DNA from: a virus
Strand: one strand, 5' to 3'
Virus record (IMG/VR): IMGVR_UViG_3300028666_000120
Location: 1 to 20,648 of that record
Length of the DNA: 20,648 bases
Position numbers and translations under genes: made by a program. This document shows positions 1-6,798 of the stretch, piece by piece. Each line of letters starts with the position of its first letter. Position 1 is the first letter of the stretch. The notes beneath the pieces were generated by a model. That model was not told the DNA's origin. It saw only the letters and a list, made by a program, of their open reading frames with translations, and ran no database searches.

Positions 1-301
1 CCTTCCAAATCACCACGTCATCGACCTGAAGAGTCAGAACGGGGTCTGCGTGAAGCGTAAACCATGTCCAAGCGCGCTCGCCCTCGGGTCGAAGCGCAAG
101 CTGGCGGCCGGTGAACGGTTGGATGATCCCCTGGAAGTTGATCGGATTGCCTGTTTCGACGACTTGGAAACCAGAAACGGTTTTACTGACCGGAGTGAAG
201 GTCATCGGCTGGAAATAGTCCTGCATTGCCCCGCTGACATCAGGAACTGTCCCGGCTTTCGAAAAAATCGGATGATCGGCGGCGTTCGCGATCACCGTCA
301 C
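1..301 (-). CDS. Phage structural protein (head-tail or tail region), partial
   Basis: A minus-strand frame opens at a GTG at 301, which overlaps the stop of the upstream gene (GTGA), and runs off the left edge after about 100 codons, so the C-terminus is missing. The product contains QDYFQPMTF, VVETGNPINFQGIIQPF and ERAWTWFTLHADP. I recall these as typical of a small structural protein that follows the DUF4054 and tail-completion genes in phages with this head module, but I cannot name a Pfam family. Position at the end of the connector genes suggests head completion or the neck/tail junction (inference). No better upstream start is visible. Confidence 0.7.
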   Translation of the reverse strand, partial: MTVIANAADHPIFSKAGTVPDVSGAMQDYFQPMTFTPVSKTVSGFQVVETGNPINFQGIIQPFTGRQLALRPEGERAWTWFTLHADPVLTLQVDDVVIWK

Positions 302-783
302 GGCTTCACCTCCGAGGTAATCGAATTTCTGAGCTGCTGGGTTTCAACCAGGATCTCCTGATTCATCTTCCGAGCCAGGGTCGCGGGCTTAAGCGCGAAC
401 CATTTCCCGTATCCTCCGGTCGCAAACGCCTCGAGCACCACGGCTTCGGCGTCAATCGCGATCTCCTTCATCCACGGGATTACCGAACCCTGCTTGAGGA
501 CCTCGTTCGTGGTGTCCTCGGTGATGAGCCCCGAGCTTTCGATTTTCTTGTCGAGCCGCTCTGCGATCGGAACGAAGAGAAATGATCTCTTCGGAACGGT
601 CGAAGTACCGAATTCGTGAGCGGCGCCGATCGTGGCGTTGTCTAAGGCACCATTCCCGTGATCTTTTCCGTTCCGGAGTGCGTGATCGCCCAGGATACCA
701 ACACGAGCGACTGGAGGGCGAGCGTTGAGCGCCTTCAGAAGCTGGTCGAGTCCTGTGATTTCGACGGTCACGGCATCGCTCAA
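298..783 (-). CDS. HK97 gp10-like / phage virion morphogenesis (tail completion) protein
   Basis: The 161-residue product has the pattern of head-tail or tail-completion proteins: an N-terminal domain (VEITGLDQLLKAL), a central AAHEFGTSTVPKRSFL segment (the HEFGT plus proline/arginine loop typical of the HK97 gp10 and Mu gpG-like group), and a C-terminal ETQQLRNSITSEV motif. Such proteins sit at the neck and help join head and tail. The start is taken as TTG at 783: its TTGA overlaps the stop of the DUF4054 gene and GGGAG lies about 8 nt upstream. GTG at 771 is the alternative. The family is recognised from motifs only. Confidence 0.75.
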   Translation of the reverse strand: MSDAVTVEITGLDQLLKALNARPPVARVGILGDHALRNGKDHGNGALDNATIGAAHEFGTSTVPKRSFLFVPIAERLDKKIESSGLITEDTTNEVLKQGSVIPWMKEIAIDAEAVVLEAFATGGYGKWFALKPATLARKMNQEILVETQQLRNSITSEVKP

Positions 784-1214
784 GGTTTCGTTCTCCCGTA
801 TACGCTGAACATCTGGCCGCAGAGTCTCGGCAGAATCAGCTGAAGGTAAAGGCCGCCGTACTGGGTTTTGGTCAGCATCATGAGCTCCGGGTTATCGATG
901 ATCCGTTGGGGGATCTGAAAACCCTCCGATACCGCGCCAACCGATTTATTATTCTGCGCCCAATTCCATTGCCCATTCAGCCCCTGGGACGAGTTCCTGA
1001 GACTCAAGACGAGGAAATGCGCCGCATAGAGCAGATACCCCATCGTGAAATCGATCTGGCTGTCCCAAAGGTCCTGGTTCATCGAGAGATCGACCAGGTT
1101 GTAAGCGTTCAAGATATCCTGATCTAAAACACTGACAGACGGGTCGGTCCCATAAGGGAAATCCCGAAAAAACTGTGCCTTAAAATTTGCGATCGTCGGC
1201 GCAGTGTAAGCCAT
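780..1214 (-). CDS. DUF4054-like head-tail connector protein
   Basis: The 144-residue protein begins with APTIANFKAQFFRDFPYG and continues with a helical segment (DQDILNAYNLVDLSMNQDLW) and a membrane-like but structural stretch (DFTMGYLLYAAHFLVLSL). This is the layout of the DUF4054 family, which lies directly after the major capsid gene in phages with DUF1073, DUF2213 and DUF2184 genes and is thought to be an adaptor between portal and tail. It starts at ATG 1214, just downstream of the terminator that follows the capsid gene, so its expression probably depends on read-through or a nearby start. Its stop overlaps the next gene by 4 nt. Confidence 0.8.
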   Translation of the reverse strand: MAYTAPTIANFKAQFFRDFPYGTDPSVSVLDQDILNAYNLVDLSMNQDLWDSQIDFTMGYLLYAAHFLVLSLRNSSQGLNGQWNWAQNNKSVGAVSEGFQIPQRIIDNPELMMLTKTQYGGLYLQLILPRLCGQMFSVYGRTKP

Positions 1215-1227
1215 TTCGGAGCCCTTT

Positions 1228-1264
1228 TTAAAAAGAACCCGGGGAGTTCATAACGCTCCCCGGG
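1228..1264 (-). terminator. Rho-independent terminator after the major capsid gene
   Basis: Read on the minus strand, a perfect 9-bp stem (CCCGGGGAG / CTCCCCGGG, plus-strand arms 1238-1246 and 1256-1264) with a 9-nt loop begins about 10 nt after the capsid stop codon. It is followed at once by TTCTTTTT. This is a textbook intrinsic terminator in the direction of transcription. Confidence 0.88.
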
Positions 1265-1273
1265 ATGAGATCA

Positions 1274-2353
1274 TCAATACCCGGCGTAATACATTTCAAG
1301 CGGGCGATAGGCTAAGACGCCCGTGAACTGACCGTAGCCTGCGTTCTGGAACTGGAAGTTATCCAAGCTGTTGGCCAGGCTGTTGGTATAGTCGAGCGGG
1401 ACATCCATCCGAACCGAAGTCTCGTCGTACTTGAGGAACGTATAGAGACCGGTCGCCGCACCCGTGGGAAGCGCTCCGCCCGCGTTCGATGCGCTGGCAT
1501 AAGCTAAGGGCAAGATCTTGAAACCCTTGTTCCGGGTGATGACCTGGAAGCCCTCTTCCAAGAGCTGCAGGATCGACTTGATCGGAAAATCCGGGGAGCT
1601 CTGCGCGGCCAGACCGTTGTAATCATCTTCCGGAATGATGAAATGGGTCGGAAACGCGGTGTATGCGCAATTCACGCGGTAAGCCTTGATCGCATTCTGC
1701 TGGAAGGTAGAAAGCTCGGTGCTGCTCATCGAACTGAGCTTCTTCGTGATGAGAGACGCGTCAAAATAAACGCCCGGCTGATTGAGAAGACCCAAGCAGG
1801 ATCCGCCCACGCCGTTCTGACCGCGGGCGCCCAAGAACGCGACACGCTGGATGCCGAGGTCCCAGTTTTCCTTCCGGGCGCTCTCTTTCGCGGACACCAG
1901 ATCCCAGTTGCCGGACTTTGCGGCGAGCTCGAGGTCGAAGATGTTCCAGCCAATCCCCTTGGCCCAGTTGTTGACCTTGATGTTGAGCGCATCCACTGCG
2001 GCATCAGAAGTCGAGAGCCTCGCGCCATTCGATCCGGTGTTGACGATGCCGCTCTCAAACTCATCGGACGCACCGAACGAGCGGTAGGTCGTCAGGTTCG
2101 AGGACCAGGTTCCTTCGCCGACTTTAACGGGAAGGTAATCCGCCGGAGCGACCTCGAAGAACTTCTGCTCGGAGATCTTTTTCACGATCGTGGTGAGCGT
2201 CGTGATGTTGACCTCGTAACCGAGAGAGTTTCCGAAACGGGCATTCACCTCACGCTGCCAATAATCGGCAACGGCTTTCTCTTTATGGTTCAGAACGATC
2301 GGTTTTCCTACCGAGTTCAGGATGACGGGTTGTTTCAGTCTTTTGAGTCCCAT
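1274..2353 (-). CDS. Major capsid protein (DUF2184-type, HK97-fold group)
   Basis: The 359-residue product matches the DUF2184 capsid group in length and pattern. It has a leading segment (residues 1-70), then FFEVAPADYLPVKVGEGTW, a central acidic/aromatic region (KGIGWNIFDLELAAKSGNWD) and FLGARGQNGVGGSCLGLLN. The C-terminal half ends FTGVLAYRPLEMYYAGY, as expected for a shell protein. The context is decisive: cement gene upstream, DUF2213 protease/scaffold before that, DUF4054 connector downstream. The ATG at 2353 has GGAAAGGAAA about 10 nt upstream. A strong terminator follows the stop codon. No delta-domain cleavage site can be read with confidence. Confidence 0.88.
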   Translation of the reverse strand: MGLKRLKQPVILNSVGKPIVLNHKEKAVADYWQREVNARFGNSLGYEVNITTLTTIVKKISEQKFFEVAPADYLPVKVGEGTWSSNLTTYRSFGASDEFESGIVNTGSNGARLSTSDAAVDALNIKVNNWAKGIGWNIFDLELAAKSGNWDLVSAKESARKENWDLGIQRVAFLGARGQNGVGGSCLGLLNQPGVYFDASLITKKLSSMSSTELSTFQQNAIKAYRVNCAYTAFPTHFIIPEDDYNGLAAQSSPDFPIKSILQLLEEGFQVITRNKGFKILPLAYASASNAGGALPTGAATGLYTFLKYDETSVRMDVPLDYTNSLANSLDNFQFQNAGYGQFTGVLAYRPLEMYYAGY

Positions 2354-2383
2354 GATTTAAATTTCCTTTCCTAGTCCTTAGGA

Positions 2384-3145
2384 TTAAGCCGTTGCGTAAG
2401 CGATGTTCGGGAAGAGCATCACGCGGATCAGTCCCGCCGATGCGGCGCCGTCAAAAGCCTGGCCCACAAACGTCGCGGTATTTCCCGTCGCCTGCACGCC
2501 GCCAACATAGGTCGGATCCACGCAGACCTCGGCACCTTGGGTGATCGCGCCCGTGGCCCAGCACCAAATGCAGGAGCCCCATTGTGCTACTTCGAGGTTC
2601 TGGCCGGCGACGTACTGAATGTCTTTGATGTTGAACGTGCAGAATCCCCAGACCGGATCGTTTTTCGCGGAAATCGGAGCAACTTTCGGGATTCCGCCCG
2701 TGGTGTTCGTGACGAGCTTCACGGCTTGCCCGGGCAAGATCGCGGTGGTCACGCTCGCGTCAACTTGCGCAGCAACGATGTTCGTGGGTCCGACCCGCAT
2801 ATCCACCAAGCCCACCAGCTGGGTCTGTGCAAATTGGTTGGGGTTCTGGGACGGTTCGGTCAAAACCGTGAGCTGGGCCGAGTCATCGGTTGCGTTACCC
2901 GCGCCGGTGTCAGTCGCCACAACCACATAGTAATAGCTCGTGTTCGGCAGAAGCCCGGAATCAGAAAGCGTGAGCGCCGTCTGACCGGTCAAGATGTTGC
3001 CCGCGCCCGGGGAAAACCCGGTCGTGGTCGAACGATACCATTGGTAGATATACGGACCCGTTCCGCCCGAAGCAGCGGCGCTCGAGAGCTGGGCCGTGGA
3101 TTGTGCGATCAGGACTTTAGAGAGTGCGCCTGCAGTAACCGACAT
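2384..3145 (-). CDS. Capsid cement/decoration protein with N-terminal Ig/FN3-like domain
   Basis: The product has 253 residues in two parts. Residues about 20-95 resemble a fibronectin type III or Ig-like module, with tryptophan in PYIYQWYRSTTTGFSPG and tyrosines in LPNTSYYYVVVATD. Residues about 105-253 are a small beta-rich domain (DASVTTAILPGQAVKLV, NDPVWGFCTFNIKDIQYVAGQ, GLIRVMLFP) of the type found in structural cement and DUF2190-like proteins encoded beside capsid genes. It probably binds the outer shell, displaying the Ig-like domain on the virion surface (inference). The ATG at 3145 is preceded by GGAGGAATAAAAA, an excellent ribosome site. The 27-bp palindromic site lies just upstream. 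Confidence 0.72.
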   Translation of the reverse strand: MSVTAGALSKVLIAQSTAQLSSAAASGGTGPYIYQWYRSTTTGFSPGAGNILTGQTALTLSDSGLLPNTSYYYVVVATDTGAGNATDDSAQLTVLTEPSQNPNQFAQTQLVGLVDMRVGPTNIVAAQVDASVTTAILPGQAVKLVTNTTGGIPKVAPISAKNDPVWGFCTFNIKDIQYVAGQNLEVAQWGSCIWCWATGAITQGAEVCVDPTYVGGVQATGNTATFVGQAFDGAASAGLIRVMLFPNIAYATA

Positions 3146-3170
3146 TTTTTATTCCTCCGTTAAATTTTCA

Positions 3171-3197
3171 ATCTACAAACGACGATTTGTCGCTTGC
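3171..3197. promoter_or_regulatory. Candidate operator, copy 1 (27-bp imperfect palindrome)
   Basis: The plus strand reads ATCTACAAACGACG followed by ATTTGTCGCTTGC. It matches the reverse complement of 12604-12630 at 24 of 27 positions. The core CGACGA-T-TTGTCG is a 6+1+6 inverted repeat with one mismatch. It lies about 26 nt upstream of the cement gene start, in the only non-coding gap of this part of the head operon. Confidence 0.45.
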
Positions 3198-3205
3198 GGT
3201 TAATT

Positions 3206-3787
3206 TCAAGATCCGTAGCGGGCCTTGCCGCGAGCTACTTGGTCTGCGGAGACCTCCACCACGGCCACTTCTTCGTCACGATCGCGAAGGTGGGCGTTGG
3301 CGATCCGCTTATTTTTCTCGCGAATTGCAGCCATTTCGGCGTCCGTTTTCTTGGCGTTCTTTTTCTTTTCTTTGGGCTCTTCGGACTCCTCGTCCTCGTT
3401 CATGTGCTTGTCGCCGCCGCGGTCGCCCACGTCCTTTTCGCCCTCTTCGACGGTGCCCTTTTCGTCCTCGTCGTTTTCCATGGGCTCATCCTCGATATCG
3501 ACACCGGGTTCGCCTTCGCCGCCGTTCTCTTTCGGCTTCTTCATCTCTTCCATCTCGTTGCACATCTCCATGTGCTTTTTGACGAGATCGTTGACGGACA
3601 TTTCGTCCTCGCCGACTTTGACGAAGTGATCGCCGTTGGCGTAGCCGTTCATGTTCAACACGGCGTCGTACTGGGTGACGACTTCGCTCAGGAGCATCTC
3701 TTTCTTGCTCTTCGGGAGTTCGACCATGAGCCCGTCGATCTTGAATTCGTTTTCAACCTTCTGACGCTTAAAAATGTTCAAACCCAT
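3206..3787 (-). CDS. Probable internally initiated scaffold protein (nested, same frame)
   Basis: Within the protease/scaffold gene, the ATG at 3787 (MGLNIFKRQKVENEF) is preceded by GAAGGAG at a spacing of 9 nt, a better ribosome site than that of the full-length start. It falls exactly at the border between the protease-like half and the acidic coiled-coil half. The product would be about 193 residues, rich in Glu, Lys, Asp and Met. This repeats the lambda C/Nu3 and similar arrangements, where a scaffold is made from an internal start of the protease gene. The start is inferred from sequence only. Confidence 0.5.
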   Translation of the reverse strand: MGLNIFKRQKVENEFKIDGLMVELPKSKKEMLLSEVVTQYDAVLNMNGYANGDHFVKVGEDEMSVNDLVKKHMEMCNEMEEMKKPKENGGEGEPGVDIEDEPMENDEDEKGTVEEGEKDVGDRGGDKHMNEDEESEEPKEKKKNAKKTDAEMAAIREKNKRIANAHLRDRDEEVAVVEVSADQVARGKARYGS

Positions 3788-4339
3788 TTTCGATTTCTCC
3801 TTCGTTTTCTCTTTCGAGTTGGCGAGCCGTTTGAGCTCGACGACTTTCTCGTCGTTGTAACTTTTGAATTGATCCGGGGTCAGGACGACCGACTCCTCAT
3901 AGCGAGGGTTCGAGACGATGGCCAAATGCTCATACTCAGCCGACAACACCTCTTTCGCATAAGAGACGCCGTTCCATTGTCCACCTTGTCCGAAGCTTTT
4001 CGGGATATATGCGTTCGAGAGCCGGTAGCCGCTTTGAATCGCGCGATCACCTTGTTCGCTCACGATGAGGAACTTGACCCAGTGTTTTCCGTCGGCCTGG
4101 TTGAAGAACGATTCGATCACATACCCATCGGCTTCGCGGTCAACCAGCTCCCCGGGCTGTGTTTCCACTTCATCGACATGCTCGACGTAAATCGGCCTGC
4201 CAGCGAAGGTCGGGTCCATGGACCGGATCGTGTCCTCGTTCAAAAAGATGCGATACGGCTGCACTCCGGGTTCCGCGTATTCCGCGACGCCCGGATAAAA
4301 GTGCATGCCGTAATAGATCTTGCCCTTGGAGTTTTTCAT
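3206..4339 (-). CDS. DUF2213-like prohead protease fused to acidic scaffold
   Basis: The product has about 377 residues. The N-terminal half (to about 165) resembles DUF2213: GMHFYPGVAEY, FAGRPIYVEHVDEV, SGYRLSNAYIP and EYEHLAIVSNPRYEES. The His in YVEHVDEV, the Ser in YRLSNAY and the following AIVSNPRY match the order seen in serine prohead proteases, so I infer maturation protease activity. The C-terminal half (from about 185) is highly charged, with long Glu/Asp/Lys runs and probable coiled coil, as in scaffolds. The ORF could open at TTG 4342, but ATG 4339 is preferred; it overlaps the upstream stop by one base (TGATG). An internal start at 3787 may make the scaffold alone. Confidence 0.78.
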   Translation of the reverse strand: MKNSKGKIYYGMHFYPGVAEYAEPGVQPYRIFLNEDTIRSMDPTFAGRPIYVEHVDEVETQPGELVDREADGYVIESFFNQADGKHWVKFLIVSEQGDRAIQSGYRLSNAYIPKSFGQGGQWNGVSYAKEVLSAEYEHLAIVSNPRYEESVVLTPDQFKSYNDEKVVELKRLANSKEKTKEKSKMGLNIFKRQKVENEFKIDGLMVELPKSKKEMLLSEVVTQYDAVLNMNGYANGDHFVKVGEDEMSVNDLVKKHMEMCNEMEEMKKPKENGGEGEPGVDIEDEPMENDEDEKGTVEEGEKDVGDRGGDKHMNEDEESEEPKEKKKNAKKTDAEMAAIREKNKRIANAHLRDRDEEVAVVEVSADQVARGKARYGS

Positions 4340-4650
4340 CAAGGCAGGAAGCTCACAGTGAAGTTTCCCTGGGTGGAGTCCGCTCCAATCGCCTCGACGG
4401 CAAGGCGCGTCCCGACAAGAATGATATTCAGTCCGATCGGGACGATCAGGGTTTCTCCCGTTCCCACGGCGACATAGTCGATCTCATCTCCGTCCGCGCC
4501 ATAGGCGAGCCGGATATCGGTGTCTGTGGAGTTGGCGATGACCATTTTGGAAATAGGGATAGGTAGGGCGCTCACGAGCTCTACGTAAGCACTAGTGGTG
4601 ATCGGGGTTGATCCCGCAATTGTGACGACGTTGGTGTGGTTGGCGGCCAT
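4339..4650 (-). CDS. Small beta-rich head protein (unassigned)
   Basis: This 103-residue product starts MAANHTNVVTIAGSTP and contains VIANSTDTDIRLAYG, EIDYVAVGTGETLIVPIG and GNFTVSFLP. It is a small beta-sandwich-looking sequence without Cys or membrane segments. Similar small proteins occur between gpF-like and protease genes in phage head operons, where they may be minor or decoration proteins. The ATG at 4650 is preferred over 4671 because GAGGA lies 5 nt upstream. Its stop is followed by the protease ATG in a TGATG overlap, so the two are translationally coupled. The function is unknown. Confidence 0.65.
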   Translation of the reverse strand: MAANHTNVVTIAGSTPITTSAYVELVSALPIPISKMVIANSTDTDIRLAYGADGDEIDYVAVGTGETLIVPIGLNIILVGTRLAVEAIGADSTQGNFTVSFLP

Positions 4651-4740
4651 CGCGTTCCTCGGGTGAACCAATACTGAGCGTTCTTTTTTAGGATGGAAGA
4701 GAAACGGAAATCAGACAATCCTGATAATTTGCCGGATATC

Positions 4741-4769
4741 CGCAGAAACTGCGTTATTTCCGAAGAAAT
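4741..4769 (-). promoter_or_regulatory. Double hairpin after the gpF-like gene
   Basis: On the minus strand the stop codon of the gpF-like gene runs directly into ATTTC-TTCG-GAAAT, a 5-bp stem closed by the very stable C(UUCG)G tetraloop. Two nucleotides later comes CGCAG-TTT-CTGCG, a perfect 5-bp stem. No T-run follows, so this is more likely an mRNA-stabilising or processing element than a terminator. The remaining gap to 4651 shows no convincing ORF or promoter. Confidence 0.4.
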
Positions 4770-5749
4770 TACCGCTTTTTCATGACGACGGGCACGGCAT
4801 AGCAGCGGCAATTATAGTCTTGGCCGGGATTTTTGTACTGACCGTCCTCGGCAAGGAGGGGCGGATCGTCCCATCGAAAGAGCTCGCCGCGCTTGGACCT
4901 GTCGCCCAGCGCCTTGTGCGTGGGTCGCACGGGATGGTTCGAGGATCCCGCAACGCAAACCCACTTGTAATAATCCACGCCCGCGTCCTCGTAGCGGATC
5001 TGTTTCAGCTTCGTCGTCATCAGCATCGTTTCTTGACGCGCCAGGAACTTCGCTTTGCGTTGGGTCACGCCGAAACTATCCTGAATCGTTTTCACGACCG
5101 ACTCGTATCGATTCCCCTTCATGGCGTGTTCGGAGATTTTCTCACGAAGCTCTAAGATCTCCTTCTTCGTGAAATCCTGAACGAAGAGCTGCATGTTCTT
5201 TGACCACTCGGCCGAGATTCGTTTTTTGGATTCCTCGCTCAGCTTCGGGGCAAGCGTAATTCCTTGGATGGAGCTTCGAAACTCTGAATCCACTTTCCCG
5301 ATAACGCTATCGAAATTCTTACGCACCATCAGCCCGCTTGCGATCTCGCTCGGATCCATCTCCGAAAGCTGACGACTCGCCTGCGATACACGCCTTTTGA
5401 ATCGGCTTTCGCCTAGTGCGACCGCGGACTTGATATCGGTTGGGATCGATCGATCGGAGATCCGCCACGCTTGGCGCTTTCGATCCCAGGTTGCGCCTAT
5501 CTGCTTGAGGCCTCGGGATATGGATGCGTTAAAAGACCCAGAAAAGGCGCCATCCCCGTATACGATTCGTCCCAGCCGGATCGCGTCCAGGAGTTCATCC
5601 TTGTCGTTTCGGACAGTCTGTTTCGGCATCCGAAGCGACTGAAGAATCGGGAGATAAATTTCACGCCGCAGAAGATCGATGATCTCGCGCTCGATCGCCT
5701 CATAATCCACCGTGGTTTCTTTAATGGGTTTGAGCTCGATAAATTTCAT
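4769..5749 (-). CDS. Phage head morphogenesis protein (Mu gpF / SPP1 gp7-like)
   Basis: The product has about 326 residues. The C-terminal third carries the Mu gpF-like signature: ARQETMLMTTKLKQIRYEDAG, then YYKWVCVAGSSNHPVRPTHKAL, DPPLLAEDGQYKNPGQDYNCRC and AVPVV. The conserved Cys, His and Arg residues of the family are visible. The helical N-terminal region is the portal-binding half in characterised homologues such as SPP1 gp7. These minor proteins ride with the portal and are needed for correct head assembly or ejection. The ATG at 5749 (GGGGAAG 4 nt upstream) is chosen over 5788, where GAAGGAG touches the start codon. It overlaps the upstream small gene by 29 nt. Confidence 0.85.
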   Translation of the reverse strand: MKFIELKPIKETTVDYEAIEREIIDLLRREIYLPILQSLRMPKQTVRNDKDELLDAIRLGRIVYGDGAFSGSFNASISRGLKQIGATWDRKRQAWRISDRSIPTDIKSAVALGESRFKRRVSQASRQLSEMDPSEIASGLMVRKNFDSVIGKVDSEFRSSIQGITLAPKLSEESKKRISAEWSKNMQLFVQDFTKKEILELREKISEHAMKGNRYESVVKTIQDSFGVTQRKAKFLARQETMLMTTKLKQIRYEDAGVDYYKWVCVAGSSNHPVRPTHKALGDRSKRGELFRWDDPPLLAEDGQYKNPGQDYNCRCYAVPVVMKKR

Positions 5750-5918
5750 GCATCTTCCCCAGGCAGTTTTGACAGACTCGAAGGCCATCTCCTTCGGACT
5801 CCACCTCGATCTTCGTCCCAGGCTTTCCGTTGATCCATGCGACCTCGCAATCCGAGTCCGGGCAAGCTCGGTAGCCTTGATACCAGTCTGCGGAGCATCC
5901 CCCTTGTTCGCTCATCAT
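5721..5918 (-). CDS. Small Cys-containing hypothetical protein
   Basis: This 65-residue protein (MMSEQGGCSADWYQGYRACP at the start) has five cysteines, including CPDSDC and CQNC, so a small zinc site is possible. The N-terminal ATGATG overlaps the stop codon of the upstream gene, which indicates coupled translation. Its 3' end overlaps the gpF-like gene by 29 nt. I do not recognise a family. Position between a beta-sandwich protein and the gpF-like gene does not by itself give a function. Confidence 0.6.
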   Translation of the reverse strand: MMSEQGGCSADWYQGYRACPDSDCEVAWINGKPGTKIEVESEGDGLRVCQNCLGKMHEIYRAQTH

Positions 5919-6265
5919 TGGAACGGTGTCGCAGGATAAACGGTGAGCAGATTCATCCCCCGGTAATACTGAGGTGCGCCTCCGATCGTAATCTCGGTTA
6001 AGATTTCCTTGTGTGGACCTAACCCACAGTTTCCCGTGTCGGTCGTCGAGAGCGAAAGCGTGAACTCGCCGAGCGCCGCGTCCGTGATCGCGTGCTGCCC
6101 ATCGGGGAACGTTACCGGACCCACGCCGTTGGGCCCTTGGATTTGAGTGCTGAACGTCGCGCCCGTGATATCGACCGGCGTTCCCTCGTCGTCGATCGCA
6201 ATGAGCGCCAGCGTGGTTTGATCGCCCTGGCTGAACGTGAATGGGTTAAGCGCTTTTAGAAGCAT
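5915..6265 (-). CDS. Small beta-sandwich phage structural protein (unassigned)
   Basis: The 116-residue product starts MLLKALNPFTFSQGDQTTLA and continues with IAIDDEGTPVDITGATFSTQI, GEFTLSLSTTDTG and PQYYRGMNLLTVYPATPFQ. I read this as an Ig-like or BppU-N-like beta-sandwich of the kind that modifies virion proteins: the motif of a default value, an allowed input (DITGATFSTQIQ) and a limit is typical of small phage structural domains. The start at 6265 is chosen because GAAAGGAAGAAAG precedes the ATG. A longer upstream frame to 6412 reads through the previous gene and looks unreal. The family is not certain. Confidence 0.65.
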   Translation of the reverse strand: MLLKALNPFTFSQGDQTTLALIAIDDEGTPVDITGATFSTQIQGPNGVGPVTFPDGQHAITDAALGEFTLSLSTTDTGNCGLGPHKEILTEITIGGAPQYYRGMNLLTVYPATPFQ

Positions 6266-6440
6266 CTTTCTTCCTTTCGCACTTAGCTTTGCTCGCAAGA
6301 TCCTCAACCAACAGGGACAATTCTTCGGTATTTCCGGCGACCCAGCTTTTAGAAGGCATCCCGTTTTGGTTAAACATATCGTCTGACACGATGTATCCGT
6401 TCTCCACTTCAAACACTCTCAAAAGAAGCATCTTACTCAT
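6246..6440 (-). CDS. Small hypothetical protein
   Basis: The 64-residue product is MSKMLLLRVFEVENGYIVSD then a Lys/Glu-rich tail (LLVEDLASKAKCERKKDASK). The start codon overlaps the SEC-C gene stop by 8 nt and the end overlaps the next gene by 20 nt, so it sits inside a coupled chain. The N-terminal beta-like half and charged C-terminus give no recognised family. MLLLRVF at 6431 is an alternative start. Coding is supported by the overlaps and by sensible codon choice. Confidence 0.55.
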   Translation of the reverse strand: MSKMLLLRVFEVENGYIVSDDMFNQNGMPSKSWVAGNTEELSLLVEDLASKAKCERKKDASKSA

Positions 6441-6798
6441 CCTTCAATCCAAGCCTTTCCTCGTTTTCCTTCGTGATAAACACCAAATCCGACTTCTCCA
6501 TCTGCTCGCGGTACTGTTTAGCGAGACCTTCGGGAATGGCGCGAGGGAGTTTGTCCCGACAGCACCGTTTGAACTTGCGTCCGCTCCGGCAGGGACACGG
6601 GAGATTGGGCGATAGCTTCAGGAGCGGGTTCCAAACGCATCCGGGCATCGGCGCCAGGCAGTAATGCTTTCCGCTGGGCCTCTCGCTCCTCAGGGGAGTC
6701 GTTGATGCTGGGCCTTGGGATTCCGCGCTGCCGGTTGAGGAAGTCTCGGTTTCGTTCGGCCTGTTCGGCGTCAAGCTTGGCTCGCTCTTTGTCGTCAT
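6433..6798 (-). CDS. SEC-C motif protein, overlapping the HTH gene
   Basis: The 121-residue product has a Ser/Thr/Pro-rich N-terminal half (to about residue 45). It is followed by PGCVWNPLLKLSPN and the SEC-C zinc-binding motif CPCRSGRKFKRCC, then a helical tail. SEC-C motifs bind zinc and are found at the end of SecA and in many small proteins, including phage ones. The start at 6798 is chosen from GGAGAGG with 7 nt spacing; 6804 and 6648 are alternatives. The first 280 nt overlap the HTH gene in another frame. The region with the clear SEC-C motif must be coding in this frame, so the HTH gene's last 25 or so codons are suspect, or the two are joined by a frameshift. Confidence 0.65.
   Translation of the reverse strand: MTTKSEPSLTPNRPNETETSSTGSAESQGPASTTPLRSERPSGKHYCLAPMPGCVWNPLLKLSPNLPCPCRSGRKFKRCCRDKLPRAIPEGLAKQYREQMEKSDLVFITKENEERLGLKDE

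Noticed and set aside
1643-2374. 243-codon plus-strand ORF opposite the major capsid gene
   Set aside because: Antisense shadow; the minus-strand product is a clear capsid protein.
2537-3163. 208-codon plus-strand ORF opposite the cement gene
   Set aside because: Arg/Gly-rich antisense shadow with no domain; the minus strand has a strong ribosome site and FN3-like motifs.
3194-4477. 427-codon plus-strand ORF opposite the DUF2213/scaffold gene
   Set aside because: Product is a repetitive, His/Val/Phe/Leu-rich antisense reading of an acidic, Lys/Glu-rich protein; the minus-strand protein has recognisable motifs and ribosome sites.
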